Origin: Bradyrhizobium sp. cir1
GTDB taxonomy: Bacteria > Pseudomonadota > Alphaproteobacteria > Rhizobiales > Xanthobacteraceae
Direction: 5' to 3'
Length of the DNA stretch: 64,000 bases
Assembly: GCF_014198245.1 (NCBI RefSeq)
Contig: NZ_JACIHE010000003.1
Span: 62,001-126,000, forward strand
Below, piece after piece: positions 43,999 to 52,632 of the stretch. A model generated the notes under the pieces. That model had not been told where the DNA came from and made no database searches. It saw nothing but the letters and a program-made list of their open reading frames with translations. The position numbers and the translations under genes were made by a program. Numbering within the stretch: the first letter of the stretch is position 1; every line of letters starts with the position of its first letter.

Positions 43999-44544
43999 GT
44001 GCGCGGACGTGAGGACGAATGGACCGGCCTGATGCGGTCGGCCATGGCCGGCGATGATGCGGCGTATCATCGCCTGTTGAAGGCGGTCACGCCGGTGCTG
44101 CGCGCTGCCGCGAGGCGCGGCCTGGCGCGGGCCGGGCAGCCTCCCGACCAGGCTGAGGATATCGTGCAGGAGATTTTGTTGGCGGTGCACCTGAAGCGGC
44201 ACACCTGGGACAGCGAAGCGCCCTTCGCGCCCTGGCTGTTCGCGATCGCCCGCAACAAGCTGATCGATGCGCTGAGGCGGCGCGGCAGGCGCGTCTTCGT
44301 CAACATCGACGATTTCGCCGAGACGCTGCCGGGCGAAGCGCCGCAGGAGACGGCTTCAGCGGGCGAGGTTGCGGCGCAACTGGGCACGCTGCCGCAGCGC
44401 CAGCGCGACGTGCTGCAGTCGATCGCGGTCGAGGCCGCCTCGATCAAGGACACGGCGGCAAAGTTCTCGATGAGCGAAGGTGCGGTGCGGGTCGCACTGC
44501 ACCGCGGACTTGCCGCACTGACTGCCAAACTGCGGGACCACTAG
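43999..44544 (+). CDS. ecfF: ECF sigma factor EcfF (SigF-like, ROS responsive)
   Basis: 181 residues, GTG start at 43999 after a GA-poor leader. Sigma region 2 is QAEDIVQEILLAVHLKRHTW with APWLFAIARNKLIDALRRR; region 4 is LPQRQRDVLQSIAVEAASIKDTAAKFSMSEGAVRVALHRGLAAL. The gene is followed after two bases by a NrsF-type membrane anti-sigma factor. In Bradyrhizobium diazoefficiens the equivalent pair EcfF-OsrA responds to reactive oxygen and chlorine species. The symbol rests on the partner's cysteine positions and gene order. Confidence 0.85.
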   Translation: MRGREDEWTGLMRSAMAGDDAAYHRLLKAVTPVLRAAARRGLARAGQPPDQAEDIVQEILLAVHLKRHTWDSEAPFAPWLFAIARNKLIDALRRRGRRVFVNIDDFAETLPGEAPQETASAGEVAAQLGTLPQRQRDVLQSIAVEAASIKDTAAKFSMSEGAVRVALHRGLAALTAKLRDH

Positions 44545-44546
44545 TC

Positions 44547-45185
44547 ATGGATACCGATCAACTCATTCGCTCGCTCGCGGCCGACAACGCCCACCGCGCG
44601 CCCCGCGTCGGCGCCGTGCTGACCATGGCGCTGCTGGTGGCCGCGCCGCTGTCGATCCTGATCTTCGCGACGTTCCTCGGCATGCGCGCCGACGTGATGA
44701 GCGCAATGCGCAATCCCTTCTTCGACATGAAGTTCGCGGTCACGCTGTCGCTCGCGATTCCCGCGATCATCATCAGCCTGCATCTGTCGCGGCCGGAAGC
44801 CCTGCTGCGCGGCTGGGGCTGGCTGCTGCTGCTCCCCGTAGGGCTGCTCGCGGTTGCGATCGGCAGCGAGGCGATGATGGCCCCGGCCATGCCGATGACG
44901 ATGCGGCTGATGGGCAAGAACTCCAGGACCTGCCTGCTGGCGATCCCCGCGATGTCGCTGCCGCTGCTCGCGGGCGCGCTGTTCGGCCTGCGCCACGGCG
45001 CGCCGTCGCGCCCCGCGCTTGCCGGAGCGCTCGCCGGCCTGGTTTCGGCCGGGCTTGCCGCGACGCTGTATGCCTCGCACTGCACGGATGATTCACCGCT
45101 GTTCGTCGCGACCTGGTACACGATCGCGACCGCGCTGGTGACCGTGATCGGCGCGGCGGTTGGATCGAGGGTGCTGAGGTACTAG
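44547..45185 (+). CDS. osrA: NrsF/DUF1109 membrane anti-sigma factor OsrA
   Basis: 212 residues with six hydrophobic helices. It binds EcfF at the membrane until oxidised. The only two cysteines are Cys129 (NSRTCLLA) and Cys179 (ASHCTDDS), exactly the positions reported for the redox-sensing pair of B. diazoefficiens OsrA (from memory). The start is two bases after the ecfF stop, so translation is coupled. A palindromic repeat of family A begins one base before the gene's final base. Confidence 0.88.
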   Translation: MDTDQLIRSLAADNAHRAPRVGAVLTMALLVAAPLSILIFATFLGMRADVMSAMRNPFFDMKFAVTLSLAIPAIIISLHLSRPEALLRGWGWLLLLPVGLLAVAIGSEAMMAPAMPMTMRLMGKNSRTCLLAIPAMSLPLLAGALFGLRHGAPSRPALAGALAGLVSAGLAATLYASHCTDDSPLFVATWYTIATALVTVIGAAVGSRVLRY

Positions 45186-45243
45186 AGCGTTTTCGAGCGA
45201 AGTGGATACCGGTTCGCGTAAAGAAAACGCGTCAAAACAAGAA
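45184..45243. repeat. Palindromic repeat family A, extragenic copy
   Basis: From AGAGCGTTTTCGAGCGAAG to TCAAAACAAGAA, nearly identical to the copy inside imuB. The GAGCGTTTTC/GAAAACGCGT arms could form a hairpin at the end of the ecfF-osrA transcript, but no T-run follows. Confidence 0.88.
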
Positions 45244-45257
45244 CCGACCCGGCGACG

Positions 45258-46358
45258 TCACGCCGCCGGCGTCGCGTTCTGCATGCGGTGGAAGCGCAGC
45301 ACCTGCTGCGCCGTCGATGAGCGCAGGGCCTCGTAGGTGTCGCGCAGCGCCAGTATGTCGGCCGTCGCGCCGCCTGACAGTTTTTCGCGCATGGCGATGA
45401 TCGCGCGCACGCTGGACCATTGCATGCCCGCGACCTTGGCGAGGATCATCACGCCTTCGGTGCGGCTTTCGATCATCATGGTCTCGGCGGTCTCGACCGC
45501 AACGCCCGCGAGTGCGGCGAGCCCCGCATTGGTTTCGTCGAACTTGCCCTGTTCGGCGAAGGTGGTGACCTGGAATTCGTTGAGCCGGCCGTCCTCGTGC
45601 AGCGACTTCACCAGTGCGCGCGCCATCTCGGTCTGCCTGGTTATGGCGGCGGCGCGGACCCGCTGGGCCGCCTCCTGCACCACGCTCGACACCTCGTCCG
45701 CAAGCTCGGGATGCGCGGCCTCGAGCTTCCTGCGTACGCTCAAGGACGCCTTCGCGACCAGCTTCAGGTAGTGATGGCGCGGCAGGCTGGGCCGCAGGCC
45801 GATGCAGGTGGCGAGGCCGTCGTCGCGTTCGGCGCGCGTGACGAGGTCGGTGAGACTTTCCTCGGAGAGCCGCGCGCCCGGATTGCTGACGGTCGATTGC
45901 ACCACGTCCTCGTTGCCGCGCGTCACCAGCACGTCGGTCAGGGCTTCCGACAGAACCCGCCGCAGCGAGATCGCCTTCAGATGGGCCTGGCCCCGCGTGC
46001 GCGCGATCTTGATCAGGGTGGCCTCGTCCAGCCGTTCCGATTTCGTCAGCACGGGTCCTGCGACCTCGATGACCTCGTCGAGCGCAAGCGTGCGGACGAT
46101 CTTCGGCGGTGCGGCCGCGATCGGTGCGAGGCGGTCGGCGAGCAGGGCCCTCGCCGACGTCTCGATCTGCTCGATCAGGCACTCGAACACGTCGTCGAAC
46201 ACGCGGATGTGGTCGTCGGAATAGTCCACCGCGTTGCCCACGAAGAGATCGGTGACGCGGCGCAGTGTCTCGACCCGGCGCGCAACGGTGCCGTGCGAGA
46301 GTGCAGCCTGCAATTCGTCGAGCAGATTCTCGGATGATTTCTCGGATTTGGATCTCAT
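45258..46358 (-). CDS. DUF2336 domain-containing protein
   Basis: 366 residues, predicted soluble and largely helical. It matches the alphaproteobacterial DUF2336 family: LSHGTVARRVETLRRVTDLFVGNA, VFDVFECLIEQIE-like, TLALDEVIEVAGPVL and a HEAT-like region (LVTRGNEDVVQSTVSNPGARLS). The molecular function is unknown; relatives often lie beside signalling genes. Here it follows the diguanylate cyclase gene by 65 bases on the same strand, so a joint role in signalling is possible. Confidence 0.82.
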   Translation of the reverse strand: MRSKSEKSSENLLDELQAALSHGTVARRVETLRRVTDLFVGNAVDYSDDHIRVFDDVFECLIEQIETSARALLADRLAPIAAAPPKIVRTLALDEVIEVAGPVLTKSERLDEATLIKIARTRGQAHLKAISLRRVLSEALTDVLVTRGNEDVVQSTVSNPGARLSEESLTDLVTRAERDDGLATCIGLRPSLPRHHYLKLVAKASLSVRRKLEAAHPELADEVSSVVQEAAQRVRAAAITRQTEMARALVKSLHEDGRLNEFQVTTFAEQGKFDETNAGLAALAGVAVETAETMMIESRTEGVMILAKVAGMQWSSVRAIIAMREKLSGGATADILALRDTYEALRSSTAQQVLRFHRMQNATPAA

Positions 46359-46423
46359 TGCCCTGTCCTGGAGCGTTCGGTCCGGCGGAGCCTCTGGCGC
46401 ACCGGAAGAAGAAAATGGATTGG

Positions 46424-47581
46424 TCAGTTCGTTGCGATGCGGTTGCGCCCTTGCGCCTTGGCGGAATAAAGCGCGCTGTCGGCGCGCGCGAGAAACGTGT
46501 CGGCAGTATCATTGTCGCGAAGCGTCACGACGCCCGCTGAAATCGTCACGGGCATGCCCGGAGAGAATGCGCTCCAGTCGAGGTCGGCGACGACGCGGCG
46601 CAGGCGCTCGAGCATGCGCGAGGCGGCGTCGCCCTCGGTGTCCGGCAGCAGCAGCAGGAACTCCTCGCCGCCATAGCGGCCGAAGCTGTCGGCCGGGCGG
46701 ATGTTGGCGAAAATCGTGATCGCGAAGGTGCGCAACACCTCGTCGCCGACGGGATGGCCGTGGGCGTCGTTGATGCGCTTGAACCAGTCGAGGTCGATCA
46801 GCGCAATCGCGCAAGGCCTCGATGTCCGCCACGACTTTTCGATCTCGGCGTCGAGCAGACGCATGATGCAGCGGCGGTTGTAGGAGCCGGTCAGCTCGTC
46901 GAGCTCGGCCAGTTCCTCGATGCGCTGATAGGCGGCCTTCAGCTCGATGCTGCGCTGGTACAGGATCTTGCGCAGGGTGGCGCCGAACAGGCCGAGGAAG
47001 GCGCACTGGCCGATCACCAGCACGAAGCACAGCATCGAGGCGGTCCGCTGCAGCCTGGTCGCGACGGGCATGCCGACCGGCAGGTCGGAGGCGAGGAACA
47101 CGGCGGCGAGGCCGGCGGTCGCAAGCGCCCAGGTCAGCATCGCCTGGGTCGAGGTCATGCGCAGCGTGCCGAAGGCGAAGATCAGGAACAGCACGCTGAT
47201 GAAGGCGATGCCGATGGTCGGGGCCGACAGCAGGAACACGAATTGCAGCGCCATATGCGCCGAGATCTCGAAGACGGTGAGATAATGGTCGGTGAACTTG
47301 TCGCCGACGCCGGCCTCCGACAGCACGGTGAACGTGCCGATGATCAGGAGGCCGCCGACCCAGAACAGCGAGGCAATGTCGATGGAGATCACGCCGTCAT
47401 AGGCGTAGACTAGGAGGACGGAGGCGCCGAGCGAGTAGCTCGCCATTTGGCCGATATACATCTGGCGGCGCTGCCAGGCCCGGCGCGCCCGGACCTCCGG
47501 CGCCGCCGCCTCGGGCATGAGGACGACATCCGCGACCTCAGCGGCATTCCTCTCGGGAAGCGACGTCGCGGCCGTGTTCAT
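46424..47581 (-). CDS. Membrane diguanylate cyclase (GGDEF)
   Basis: 385 residues. About six membrane helices lie between residues 45 and 205, followed by a helical linker and the GGDEF domain from about residue 225 (LDELTGSYNRRCIMRLLD). The active site is GGEEF at 304-308, and an inhibitory I-site RPAD at 295-298 has the canonical five-residue spacing, so it should make cyclic di-GMP with product inhibition. There is no EAL domain. It is probably cotranscribed with the DUF2336 gene. Confidence 0.92.
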   Translation of the reverse strand: MNTAATSLPERNAAEVADVVLMPEAAAPEVRARRAWQRRQMYIGQMASYSLGASVLLVYAYDGVISIDIASLFWVGGLLIIGTFTVLSEAGVGDKFTDHYLTVFEISAHMALQFVFLLSAPTIGIAFISVLFLIFAFGTLRMTSTQAMLTWALATAGLAAVFLASDLPVGMPVATRLQRTASMLCFVLVIGQCAFLGLFGATLRKILYQRSIELKAAYQRIEELAELDELTGSYNRRCIMRLLDAEIEKSWRTSRPCAIALIDLDWFKRINDAHGHPVGDEVLRTFAITIFANIRPADSFGRYGGEEFLLLLPDTEGDAASRMLERLRRVVADLDWSAFSPGMPVTISAGVVTLRDNDTADTFLARADSALYSAKAQGRNRIATN

Positions 47582-48019
47582 GGTCCCGCCAGTGGTGGAT
47601 GTCAGCCCAAAAATCTACGTGGCAAGCCTTTAGGTTTGGTATCCTTTGAAGCCGAATCCGAACCGTGCAGCGCAGAACAGGATGACATTGGCCGGAAGGG
47701 GAATTTGCCGGCGATTAGGCATCGTTTGCGATGCGGTCGAGCCAAAGCAGGGGTTCGTGAGACATACGTCGTGCAGGACTGCTATGGAACCGGACTTGAT
47801 CGGCCCGCCCGTGCCGGGCAGGCAATCCGCAGGAAAGTGTTTCAGTATTATGTTACCGATCTGGATTGAGGCGGGCGCCCGCTACGGGCGGGGCAGGAAA
47901 AGCGCATGTATGTGGGGCAGATCACACGGGTCCCCCTACGACTGCGGTAGGTTGAACAATTTTGCACCTCCCGTCGAACCCTCCGCCACATCGACCCGAC
48001 CAACCTTGCGAGACGAGCT
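47582..48019. other. Intergenic region between diguanylate cyclase and sigma operon
   Basis: 438 bases that should contain divergent promoters. I see a GC-rich imperfect hairpin near 47873 (GGCGGGCGCCCGC) but no gene, and no element that I can assign to a named regulator. Confidence 0.5.
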
Positions 48020-48589
48020 TTGAGCGTGACACAGGCGGCTTCGGACGAGGTCCTGATCGCCAGGATCGCTCAAGGCGACCGGCTCGCCATGCAGGTGCTG
48101 TACGGGCGGCACCATGTCAGGGTCTACAGGTTCGGGCTGAGGCTCGTGCGGGACGAGCAGGCGGCGGAAGACCTCATCAGCGAGGTGTTTCTGGACGTCT
48201 GGCGTCAAGCCGGCAAGTTCGAGGGCCGATCCGCCGTTTCCACCTGGCTGCTGGCAATCACCCGATTCAAGGCCCTCTCGGCGCTCCGGCGCAGGAAGGA
48301 TTTTGAACTGGACGAAGACGCCGCGAACGCGATCGAGGACCAGTCCGACGATCCGGAAACGGTGGTGCAGAAGAAGGATACCAGTGCAGCGTTACGGGAG
48401 TGTCTGACGGGCCTCTCGCCAGAACATCGGGAAATCGTCGATCTCGTCTACTACCACGAGAAGTCCGTGGAAGAAGTCGCCGAAATCGTCGGGATCCCGG
48501 AGAACACTGTGAAGACGCGCTTGTTCTATGCGCGCAAGAAACTGGCCGAACTGCTGAAAGCAGCCGGCGTTGAGCGAGGCTGGCCATGA
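48020..48589 (+). CDS. ECF-type RNA polymerase sigma factor
   Basis: 189 residues with TTG start at 48020; GTG at 48026 is an alternative. Region 2 is HHVRVYRFGLRLVRDEQAAEDLISEVFLDVWRQ with WLLAITRFKALSALRR. Region 4 is LSPEHREIVDLVYYHEKSVEEVAEIVGIPENTVKTRLFYARKKL. Its last four bases overlap the start of a membrane anti-sigma gene, and a subtilisin-like protease follows. EcfS-TmsR of B. diazoefficiens has a similar sigma plus single-helix regulator layout; orthology cannot be decided here. Confidence 0.9.
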   Translation: MSVTQAASDEVLIARIAQGDRLAMQVLYGRHHVRVYRFGLRLVRDEQAAEDLISEVFLDVWRQAGKFEGRSAVSTWLLAITRFKALSALRRRKDFELDEDAANAIEDQSDDPETVVQKKDTSAALRECLTGLSPEHREIVDLVYYHEKSVEEVAEIVGIPENTVKTRLFYARKKLAELLKAAGVERGWP

Positions 48590-49281
48590 TGGCTTTGAGC
48601 AAGAAGATGCTGGAGCAAGAGCCCAGTGAAATTGAACTGCTGCTGCCCTGGCACGCCGCCGGCACGCTGAACGCGCGCGATGCCCGCCGCGTCGAGGACG
48701 CGCTGGCGCGCGATCCGGAGCTTGCCAAGCAATATGCCGCGATCCGCGGCGAGTACGAAGAGACCATCCATCTGAACGAGAGCCTGGGCGCCCCGTCGGC
48801 GCGCGCGATGCAGAAGCTGTTCGCCGCGATCGATGCCGAGCCGGCGCGTGCCGTCGGTTCGCTGCCGCTGTCGGCGCGCATCGCGACCTTCTTCGCGAAC
48901 CTGTCGCCGCGGACGCTGGCCTGGTCGGCGAGCTTAGGTGCTATCGCGCTGCTGCTGCAGGCCGGCATCATCGGCGCGGTGCTGATGAAGACCCAGACCG
49001 CGACCTTCCAGACCGCCTCGCTCTCGACCGGCGCGCCGATCACGCGCGAATTCGGTGTATCGGCAGCACCGGCTCGCGCCCTGGTGCGCTTCACGCCCGA
49101 GGCGCGTGTTGCCGACATCACCGCATTGCTCGACAGCTACCAGGCGTCGATCATCGGCGATGCCAAGGGCGGCATGTTCCGCCTCCAGTTCGACAAGGCG
49201 ATGAGCCAGGACGAGCTCGCCGCGCTGCTCGCCAGGATGCAGCGCGAGAAGTTCATCAACCTCGCTGTTGCGGCGCCGTAG
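48586..49281 (+). CDS. Single-helix membrane anti-sigma factor
   Basis: 231 residues. The N-terminal cytoplasmic segment has anti-sigma-like helices (LLLPWHAAGTLNARDARRVEDALARDPELAKQY) without a zinc-ligand cysteine set. One membrane helix lies at about 113-138. The periplasmic domain ends FRLQFDKAMSQDELAALLARMQREKFINLAV, a ferredoxin-like or protease-inhibitor-like fold by appearance. The start overlaps the sigma stop (ATGA). The following gene encodes a serine protease that could cleave it or be inhibited by it. Confidence 0.83.
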   Translation: MMALSKKMLEQEPSEIELLLPWHAAGTLNARDARRVEDALARDPELAKQYAAIRGEYEETIHLNESLGAPSARAMQKLFAAIDAEPARAVGSLPLSARIATFFANLSPRTLAWSASLGAIALLLQAGIIGAVLMKTQTATFQTASLSTGAPITREFGVSAAPARALVRFTPEARVADITALLDSYQASIIGDAKGGMFRLQFDKAMSQDELAALLARMQREKFINLAVAAP

Positions 49282-49296
49282 GGCGCCTCTGATCCG

Positions 49297-50982
49297 ATGA
49301 CGCGCAAGTCCGAGAGTAAGTTGCGAGCCGCGGCCTACGCCTCGTCGGTCGGGGCCGCGCTGCTGCTCGCCGCCTGCCTCGGCGTCGAGGTCGCGCAGGC
49401 GCAGGCGATCATGCGCACGCCTACCATCAGCGTCCCCTCGCGCACGCCGACGATCTCTCCCAGCATCGCCGCGCGGGCGGTGAGCATCGACCGCGGCCCG
49501 CGCCCGATCACGACGACCGCCCGGATCCCTTCGACGCGGATCGGGTCGCCGGTGCTGCCTTATGCGCGCTATTCGCCCAACCTCTACCCGAGCTGCACGG
49601 CGCCCTATCGCGACGCCGACGGCGAATGCCTGGCGCAGCCGAACGCAGGCGGCGAGGGCAGCGGAAAATCAGGCAAAAAGAGCGCCGGCAAGGGGCGCGG
49701 CAACAACACGCCGGTTGCGGTGAACCAGCGCATCTTCGCGAACGAATTCGTCGCCGAGATCGACGGCGCCCTGTCGGTGACGGAAGCCGACCAGCTTGCG
49801 CGCCGCCATGGCCTTGCGCGCGTCGCATCCGAGAATTTTCCGCTGATCGGGGCGACGTTCGGCTTGTTCCGCATCACCGATGGCCGGACCTTCGAGACCG
49901 CGCGGCGTGAATTTGCCGCAGACGGCAGCGTGCGCTCGGTCCAGCCGAACTTCCGCTACGCGCTTCAGGACCAGAAATCCGCCGTGCCGGTCGAGGGCGA
50001 CCCTGCGCAATACGCGCTGGCAAAGCTTCGCCTGCCGCAGGCGCACACGCTGGCGCATGGCGCCAATGTGACGGTTGCGGTGATCGACTCCGGCATCGAC
50101 GCCAAACACCCCGAACTCGCCAATTCCATCGCCGACAGTTTCGATGCGCTCGGCAGCACCGAAGGTCCGCATGTTCATGGCACCGGCATTGCCGGCGCCA
50201 TCGTGGCGCATGCCAGGCTGATGGGCAGCGCGCCCGAGGCGCGCATCATCGCCATCCGCGCCTTCGGCGGTACCACGGGTGGTGCCGAGAGCTCGTCCTA
50301 TATCATCCTGCGCTCGCTGAACTACGCCGCCGAGCACGGCGCGCAGATCGTCAATATGAGCTTTGCAGGTCCCAAGGACGCCGTGATCGAGCGCGCCATT
50401 GCGGCGACCGCCGCGCGCGGCCTCGTGCTGATCGCCGCGGCCGGCAATGCCGGTGCGAAATCGCCGCCGCTCTATCCCGCGGCCAATCCCAACGTGATCG
50501 CGGTCAGCGCGACCGACCAGCAGGACAAGCTGTTCTCGGCGTCCAACCGCGGCAATTACATCGCGTTGGCAGCGCCAGGCGTCGACATCTTCCTGCCGGC
50601 GCCCGACGGCAAATACCAGATGACCTCGGGAACCTCGTTCTCGGCCGCCTATGTCTCCGGTGTCGCGGCGCTGCTGCTCGAGCGTAATTACGCATTGAAG
50701 CCGGAAGCGCTGCGCATGACGCTGGCGAAGACCGCGCGCGATCTCGGATCACCCGGGCGCGATGATCTCTTCGGCGACGGCGAGGCTGACGCGTTTGCCG
50801 CGGTGATGGCTGTTCCCGCCGACAGCGCGACACCGGTTGCGGCTGCGTCCGGTACAACAAAACGTGAAGACGCCGACAAGCGTCGCGACGAGCCGGGCCT
50901 CCGCGCGATCGAACAACCCTCGCTGTCGAGCACGGACGATAAAGCCGCGATTTCTCAGGCGGATAGGCCGGCGACGCGATAG
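49297..50982 (+). CDS. Exported subtilisin-like serine protease (S8)
   Basis: 561 residues. The signal peptide has a lipobox-like segment (LLLAACLGV, Cys27). Next come a Pro/Arg/Thr-rich stretch with two cysteines (Cys100, Cys111), a Gly/Lys/Ser linker (118-137) and an inhibitor-like prodomain (about 147-222, FVAEIDGALSVTEADQLARRHG). The S8 catalytic domain has Asp264 (VAVIDSGID), His294 (HVHGTGIAG), the oxyanion Asn384 (AAGNAG) and Ser447 (SGTSFSA). The C-terminal 65 residues are low complexity. It lies 15 bases after the anti-sigma gene, in the same operon. Confidence 0.93.
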   Translation: MTRKSESKLRAAAYASSVGAALLLAACLGVEVAQAQAIMRTPTISVPSRTPTISPSIAARAVSIDRGPRPITTTARIPSTRIGSPVLPYARYSPNLYPSCTAPYRDADGECLAQPNAGGEGSGKSGKKSAGKGRGNNTPVAVNQRIFANEFVAEIDGALSVTEADQLARRHGLARVASENFPLIGATFGLFRITDGRTFETARREFAADGSVRSVQPNFRYALQDQKSAVPVEGDPAQYALAKLRLPQAHTLAHGANVTVAVIDSGIDAKHPELANSIADSFDALGSTEGPHVHGTGIAGAIVAHARLMGSAPEARIIAIRAFGGTTGGAESSSYIILRSLNYAAEHGAQIVNMSFAGPKDAVIERAIAATAARGLVLIAAAGNAGAKSPPLYPAANPNVIAVSATDQQDKLFSASNRGNYIALAAPGVDIFLPAPDGKYQMTSGTSFSAAYVSGVAALLLERNYALKPEALRMTLAKTARDLGSPGRDDLFGDGEADAFAAVMAVPADSATPVAAASGTTKREDADKRRDEPGLRAIEQPSLSSTDDKAAISQADRPATR

Positions 50983-51467
50983 CAGCTTGCGACAAGATTG
51001 CGCGCACGCCGAAGGCCAAAAAATCAAACCCCGCATTGAACGTTCAGCCGGCTAGCACGACCAAATTATGTGGGAGCGGTCATCCCTCCCCATCAGTCAT
51101 ATCAGGCGCGAGCGCCCATCCACCCCAAGCGCCCATATGGCTCGACCCGTCCGGTTGTCCCCCCGGACGGGTCTTTTCTTTTTGGGCATCCGATTCCTTG
51201 AAGCGATATTCGAGATCAGCCTCCGGTTGAGCGATCGCGGCGGCGCTGAGCGCCCGCGTCCGTCAAGTGCAGCGCACGTCCGTCATGCTTGCGCGAAGCT
51301 TGACTCGAAATCACAGCAATTCTCCGCGGGACTACGGTGTTTCATGACGGACGGCGTGTCGTTGCTGGACAAGTCAAAACTTTTCCACAAAATATTCATG
51401 TCGCGTCTAAATTGATTCGTGTGCGTTGCGTCCCCCGCGTCCGTGTTTTCTCCCAACGGGCTGGTTC
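50983..51467. other. Intergenic region with possible small RNA
   Basis: 485 bases with no convincing protein gene. It contains a hairpin GGCGC-GA-GCGCC at 51105-51116, a C-rich CATCCCTCCCC segment at about 51081-51091 and a strong terminator at 51144-51183. It may be the 3' end of the protease operon or an independent small RNA. Confidence 0.5.
51144..51183 (+). terminator. Rho-independent terminator
   Basis: GACCCGTCCGG and CCGGACGGGTC form an 11-base perfect stem around an eight-base loop. The stem runs into CTTTTCTTTTT. It is 162 bases after the subtilisin stop. Confidence 0.9.
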
Positions 51468-52289
51468 ATGACACATCGCCAAGAGTCTGGTCGCGCGCCT
51501 TTCCGCGCGGAGGGTTGCAGCCGCGAGGTCGCGGCACGCTGGTGCACTCTCGCCGAACAGCGGCTGGAGCATCTGTCCGAAATGTTCGAGACCGGGCGCT
51601 GGCGCCGCTATCACTCCGAGCTCGCCTTTCTCGAAAACATCCAGGAAGCCAAACGCGCCGTCCAGACCTGGCGCGCCATCGCCACCGGCGGGGACGTCGC
51701 GGCAGCGGCCGCGAGCGTCACCTCCGCATTCGGCTGGTCGCCGGCGACGATGCCGCGCGTGTTTCCGCGCGAGCAGCAGGTGCAGACCGTGCAGCCCAAC
51801 ACCTTGCAGCCAAAGACCTTGCAGCCAAAGGCCGTCCACATCGCTCCCGAGACCGCCGTGCCGGTCAGGCTCGAGCCCAAGCCGGATGTTCTCGCGGAAG
51901 TCGCCGAAGCCCCGCTCGCGCCGCTGGCTGCGCCCGTTGCGATGGCGTCGTTCACTGCGCCCGCCGAGATGCCGACGCTCAGGGCTCCCGCTGCGAGGGC
52001 GCCGTCAACCGCAACCGTGGTGAGGCCGCCGGTGGCTCCGCCCGCCGCAATGGCCCCGCGCACCGCGCCTGTTGTGAGGCCGCCGGTCGCCGTGCCTGCC
52101 GCAATGGCGCCACCTACAGCGCCCGCTGCGAAGCCGCCGGTCGCCACGCCTGCTGCGATGGCAACGCTGCTGCAGCAATTCTCGCCCCCCGCGGACGAAA
52201 TCGTCGCAGCCCCCGAGCGCGTCGTCGAATTCACCCTCAGCCTCGACGGCATCGAAGCGAAATACCCGCTGCTGCGGAACGCGTTCTAG
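51468..52289 (+). CDS. TIGR03809-like protein with tandem Pro/Ala repeats
   Basis: 273 residues from ATG 51468 (MTHRQESGRAPFR). The N-terminal 90 residues are the conserved part (WCTLAEQRLEHLSEMFETGRWRRYHSELAFLENIQEAKRAVQTWR), resembling the uncharacterised family TIGR03809. The rest is Pro/Ala-rich, with three tandem 18-residue units at 181-234 (TAPVVRPPVAVPAAMAPP type) and a conserved-looking tail (RVVEFTLSLDGIEAKYPLLRN). It is probably cytoplasmic; no signal peptide. The function is unknown. It lies near a TIGR03808-like gene on the other strand, with a repeat-flanked nuclease gene inserted between. Confidence 0.75.
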   Translation: MTHRQESGRAPFRAEGCSREVAARWCTLAEQRLEHLSEMFETGRWRRYHSELAFLENIQEAKRAVQTWRAIATGGDVAAAAASVTSAFGWSPATMPRVFPREQQVQTVQPNTLQPKTLQPKAVHIAPETAVPVRLEPKPDVLAEVAEAPLAPLAAPVAMASFTAPAEMPTLRAPAARAPSTATVVRPPVAPPAAMAPRTAPVVRPPVAVPAAMAPPTAPAAKPPVATPAAMATLLQQFSPPADEIVAAPERVVEFTLSLDGIEAKYPLLRNAF

Positions 52290-52632
52290 CGCGAAGACCC
52301 AAGAGGACCACCGCGTCCCCCTCAACTCCGTCATCCTGAGGCGCTCCCGCGCGCCGTCGCGCGAGCTGACTCACCGACTTCCAATCCGATCGAATGAGCG
52401 CTTCCTTCTTGGCGCGGCTCCATCCCTTGAGCTGCCGCTCAGCCGCAATGCCATCAGTGATCCGATCGAAATACTCCGACCACACCAGGACGACCGGGCG
52501 CCTCGAATAGGTATATCCTGGATAGGCGCTGGCATTATGCTCATCGACCCGCTTCGACGTGTCCTCACCGGTCGCGCTTCCAATATACAAGGAGCCGTCG
52601 GCACAGCGCAGCATGTAGACATAGATGCCCAC
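52237..52632 (-). CDS. GIY-YIG nuclease embedded in palindromic repeat C
   Basis: 131 residues from GTG 52632 (GIYVYMLRCADGSLYIGSA). A single GIY-YIG domain of about 90 residues, with IYVYML / LYIGSA (GIY and YIG motifs), Arg at KRVDEH, and the Glu region AAERQLKGWSRAKKEALI. Such small proteins are often misnamed excinuclease subunit C. The C-terminal 40 residues (from ARRRAGAPQDDG) are read-through of the repeat arm and overlap the preceding gene's end antisense. The N-terminal codons also lie in repeat sequence. The gene is bounded by 14-base terminal inverted repeats at 52328-52341 and 52685-52698. Confidence 0.8.
   Translation of the reverse strand: MGIYVYMLRCADGSLYIGSATGEDTSKRVDEHNASAYPGYTYSRRPVVLVWSEYFDRITDGIAAERQLKGWSRAKKEALIRSDWKSVSQLARRRAGAPQDDGVEGDAVVLLGLRARTRSAAAGISLRCRRG

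Noticed and set aside
48000..48019. ECF-type promoter before the sigma gene at 48020
   Set aside because: A TGAAC / GTC pair near 47953-47975 has unsuitable spacing (15 bases) and weak similarity to known classes.
52008..52169. Tandem repeat considered as a possible CRISPR-like or regulatory array
   Set aside because: The 54-base units are contiguous, in frame and translate to a Pro/Ala linker.
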